Shown here one piece after another: positions 23,344 through 25,100 of a DNA stretch of 25,100 nucleotides (position 1 is the stretch's first letter; every line of letters begins with the position of its first letter). Source of the stretch: JACMQW01 sp964536965 (GTDB lineage Bacteria > Bdellovibrionota > UBA1018); contig CAZIAL010000048.1 of assembly GCA_964536965.1 (NCBI GenBank), positions 1 through 25,100 on the forward strand, given 5' to 3'. The notes under the pieces are model-generated. The model did no database searches and was not told the origin of the DNA. It was given only the letters and a program-made list of their open reading frames with translations. The translations under genes were made by a program, and so were the position numbers.

Positions 23344-24090
23344 TCATCCTTTGGCATCGGCCTCGGCATCCCGAACTCCATCGATCCGCTTCCAGCTGCG
23401 CCCATCCGCGGCGACCTCGAGACGACGGGCCTTTTCCGCCCGCTTCGGACTTCGCTCGATACCGAGCGCGTGAAGCCCGCGAGAGTTCGCGACGGCGAGC
23501 ACCGCCCCTTCCCCGCAGAACGGATTCACCAGGAAGCGCGTCGAGGTTTCTTCAGCCACGAAACGGCAGGCGAGAGTGGCCGCGCGAAATCCCGTGCCAC
23601 GCACCCAGGTCTTTTCGCCCACCTCTTCGACGACATCGGCCGTGCTTCGCCCGACTTCCGCGCGTACGCCGCGTGAGAACGCGAGAAGATGCGAATAGCC
23701 CGGTCGGCCGAATGTCGGCGTCCCGACGGGGGCCCGGCAGAAAATCTTATGGAAGAGAAGAGCGTGACCGGAAGCCTCCGCCGCCTGCTGACAGAGAAAC
23801 GCCTTATCCACCCACGCGCCGTCGACCTTGATATCCGACTGGAAGAAGAGCGCGACCCCGTCATCGGGCGTACGCGAAAGGATCAGCGCCGCGGTTTCGC
23901 GGAACCAACCTTTCCACTCCGTCAGACTGCGTCCGGGAAATTCCGAGTAGTCGGGCAGTGACGCGAAAAATGAAGCGCCCGCGCATGGCGTTTGGGCGCG
24001 AAGCCACTCGACGGCGTCCATGCAGAGGACTTCGCGCGCAGGAGTGCGCCCGAAAGTAGAAATACTAGATAAGGGGCTCGGGCTGGGCAA
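23344..24090 (-). CDS. SAM-dependent methyltransferase with N6-adenine-methylase-like motifs
   Basis: A protein of about 248 residues of a family I know only as uncharacterised methyltransferases. ASFFASLPDYSEFP (39-52) takes the place of the catalytic DPPY-type motif IV (here SLPD), DGVALFFQSDIKVDGAWVDK (77-96) and HKIFCRAPVGTPTFGRPGYS (113-132) follow, and motif I comes late as LVNPFCGEGAVLAVANSRGL with GIERSPKRAEKARRL. Motif IV before motif I is the circularly permuted order of beta-class DNA methylases. The SLPD variant suggests a target other than adenine in DNA, or a non-nucleic-acid target. The start is a TTG at 24090 with AAGGG upstream; ATG 24021 would cut the conserved N-terminal strand. 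It overlaps the upstream small gene by 26 bases and leaves 4 bases to the next ATG. Confidence 0.75.
   Translation of the reverse strand: MPSPSPLSSISTFGRTPAREVLCMDAVEWLRAQTPCAGASFFASLPDYSEFPGRSLTEWKGWFRETAALILSRTPDDGVALFFQSDIKVDGAWVDKAFLCQQAAEASGHALLFHKIFCRAPVGTPTFGRPGYSHLLAFSRGVRAEVGRSTADVVEEVGEKTWVRGTGFRAATLACRFVAEETSTRFLVNPFCGEGAVLAVANSRGLHALGIERSPKRAEKARRLEVAADGRSWKRIDGVRDAEADAKG
23347..23352 (-). promoter_or_regulatory. Ribosome binding site deciding the Zn-ribbon methyltransferase start
   Basis: AAAGGA on the minus strand, 7 bases before ATG 23339, placed at the very end of the previous gene. It supports the short start right before the zinc ribbon. Confidence 0.6.
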
Positions 24091-24295
24091 CCGTATATCC
24101 CTTCTTGATCACGCCGTTCGTGAGCGTGACGTACGATTCACAAATCACCCGGTCATGGATGGCGGCGTCGACTTTCTCGCGATCGAATCCACCCGCCTCG
24201 AGATCGTTTCGCGTCGGGAGCTGCCCGGTGTTCGCGCGAAATTCGCCGATCCACTTCTCGAGTCGTTTCTGGGTGAATGGATCGAGACGGGCCAT
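24065..24295 (-). CDS. Small unknown protein, possible winged-helix, 76 residues
   Basis: Starts MARLDPFTQKRLEKWIGEFR and continues with GQLPTRNDLEAGGFDREKVD and AAIHDRVICESYVTLTNGVIKKGY. A helix followed by LPTRNDLEAGGF, where the Asp-Leu-Glu before Gly-Phe looks like the turn of a small helix-turn-helix or winged helix, then a possible beta wing. There is no export signal or membrane segment. The ATG lies 4 bases after the stop of the upstream small gene; an alternative start further upstream (24346) would overlap it. Second gene of the four-gene operon with the two methyltransferases. The fold reading is tentative; I do not recognise a family. Confidence 0.6.
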   Translation of the reverse strand: MARLDPFTQKRLEKWIGEFRANTGQLPTRNDLEAGGFDREKVDAAIHDRVICESYVTLTNGVIKKGYTVAQPEPLI

Positions 24296-24299
24296 GGCA

Positions 24300-24587
24300 T
24301 TAAGATCCGGAGGATCCGTTCGGGCCGTTCCTGGCAACGCGCGCACGGACCAGCTCCATGGCGAGTTTCTCGTCCACGACCTCGATCTGGGCGAAGTCGC
24401 CGGCTTCGGCCCCCTGCGTGCGGGTGGCCCGGCGAACGAGCGCCATCAGCTCCTTGGCCGGGATTTCGGGATCGATCTCGAGCATTTTTTTCACGATGCT
24501 GCCGACCGAAGGCGAACGGTGGACATTCGCCACGACCGCGGCTCGAATCGTTTCTTCTTCGTAATCCTGCATGGGAGATTCTTTCAT
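24300..24587 (-). CDS. Small unknown helical protein, 95 residues
   Basis: Starts MKESPMQDYEEETIRAAVVA and goes on with HRSPSVGSIVKKMLEIDP and EIPAKELMALVRRATRTQG, then VVDEKLAMELVRARVARNG and a Ser/Gly tail. It is all-helical by composition, soluble, and acidic at first and basic later. The start could be ATG 24587 or ATG 24572; neither has a strong ribosome site. First gene of the four-gene operon, divergent from the DEAD-box helicase gene at 24692 with 104 bases between. No family recognised. Confidence 0.6.
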   Translation of the reverse strand: MKESPMQDYEEETIRAAVVANVHRSPSVGSIVKKMLEIDPEIPAKELMALVRRATRTQGAEAGDFAQIEVVDEKLAMELVRARVARNGPNGSSGS

Positions 24588-24691
24588 CACAAGCGCGACC
24601 CTACCCAGCCGGCCCCCATTCCTCAAGCGATTCTTGGCGCCATGCAAAAAGAACCCCCCGATGGCTAAAAAACTATGTTAAACGGTCGCTT

Positions 24692-25100
24692 ATGCCGGCT
24701 TCCGAACCTAAACCTCGAGCCACTCCCTCGGGCTTGAACCGTAGCTTTAGCTCCCTTCCCCTCTCCCCGGGCACGCTCCAGGTGGTGGCCGAACTTGGCT
24801 ACGCCCAGATGACCGAGGTCCAGGCCGAGGGAATTCCGGTCCTGCTTTCCGGGCGCGATCTGATCGCCCAGTCGAAAACCGGCAGCGGTAAGACGGCCGC
24901 CTTCTCTCTGCCCCTGCTCGAGAAAATCGAACTGGCGGGAAAAAGAAAGGTTCAAGCCCTGGTCCTTTGCCCGACCCGTGAACTCTGCACCCAGGTCGCG
25001 CGCGAAATCCGCCGCCTCGGGCGTCGGCGCGCCGGTCTCCAGGTCCTCGTCCTCTCCGGCGGCATTCCGCTCTATCCACAGCTCTCGGCGCTTTCGAAGG
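24692..25100 (+). CDS. DEAD-box RNA helicase, N-terminal part (DbpA-like)
   Basis: The frame runs off the right edge after about 136 residues. Seen in order: a short basic head, the Q motif region LGYAQMTEVQAEGIPVLL (35-52), motif I AQSKTGSGKTAAF (59-71), motif Ia LCPTRELCTQVA (92-103) and the GG motif LSGGIP. The spacing and AxSKTGSGKT plus LVLCPTREL wording match E. coli DbpA best among the DEAD-box helicases I can recall; DbpA acts in 50S subunit assembly at 23S rRNA helix 92. The DEAD motif and the specificity-giving C-terminal RNA-binding domain lie outside the window, so RhlE or another member remains possible. ATG 24692 has no Shine-Dalgarno and may be leaderless or weakly translated. 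Confidence 0.82.
   Translation, partial: MPASEPKPRATPSGLNRSFSSLPLSPGTLQVVAELGYAQMTEVQAEGIPVLLSGRDLIAQSKTGSGKTAAFSLPLLEKIELAGKRKVQALVLCPTRELCTQVAREIRRLGRRRAGLQVLVLSGGIPLYPQLSALSK

Noticed and set aside
22590..23831. A 413-codon plus-strand frame opposite both methyltransferase genes
   Set aside because: Its product is Arg/Ser/Pro-rich without structure and it crosses two genes with clear methyltransferase motifs on the other strand.
24661..24681. A six-codon frame (MAKKLC) just before the helicase gene, possible leader peptide
   Set aside because: Too short to judge, no ribosome site before it and no attenuator hairpin after it.

Overview
The window looks like chromosomal DNA from a high-GC (about 60% by eye) Gram-negative bacterium. 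It encodes lipoproteins, an outer-membrane-barrel-like protein, a murein transglycosylase and many Sec signal peptides. The Ser/Thr kinase catalytic loop (HRDVSPHN) is of the kind common in the former Deltaproteobacteria. I lean to Bdellovibrionota or Myxococcota, but this is inference; no rRNA gene is present to decide. Genes are densely packed on both strands, with several convergent pairs overlapping by up to 49 bases. I see no insertion sequence, prophage, CRISPR array or tRNA gene.

Layout. 1-3478: start of a haem-oxygenase-like 'iron-containing redox enzyme' (cut by the window edge), a secreted HEYGH metalloprotease, then fructose-bisphosphate aldolase followed by an acyl-CoA desaturase (minus strand). 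3595-7448: a secreted GH14 beta-amylase, facing an overlapping pair on the minus strand: a ceramidase-like membrane hydrolase and a YiiX-like (C92) cysteine hydrolase. 7494-11790: a stand-alone GIY-YIG nuclease, a PAS-PAS-GAF hybrid-type sensor histidine kinase, and a BON-domain/phosphoribosyltransferase pair. 11958-13381: an MFS drug-type exporter and a tiny membrane protein. 13586-15629: a tightly coupled three-gene envelope operon (CPC redoxin, YtkA/FixH-like lipoprotein, barrel protein with a CysCys N-terminus). 15639-18960: an SH3b-SLT lytic transglycosylase and, across a 496-base AT-richer spacer full of small palindromes, a Ser/Thr kinase with a histone-H1-like Lys/Ala/Pro tail. 19040-22564: two Gfo/Idh/MocA oxidoreductases mixed with three small hydrophilic or one-TM proteins and a perfect 17-bp terminator. 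22635-24587: a minus-strand operon of two small unknown proteins and two unrelated methyltransferases, divergent from a DbpA-like DEAD-box RNA helicase that runs off the right end.

Most interesting candidates: (i) the redoxin/YtkA/barrel operon, which reads like an undescribed envelope thiol or metal system; (ii) the ceramidase-like plus C92 pair, a possible lipid-remodelling unit close to a desaturase; (iii) the two-methyltransferase operon with two unknown small proteins beside an RNA helicase; (iv) the palindrome-rich control region of the Ser/Thr kinase. None is proven to be a new system from sequence alone. All start choices and family calls are by reading, without database searches.
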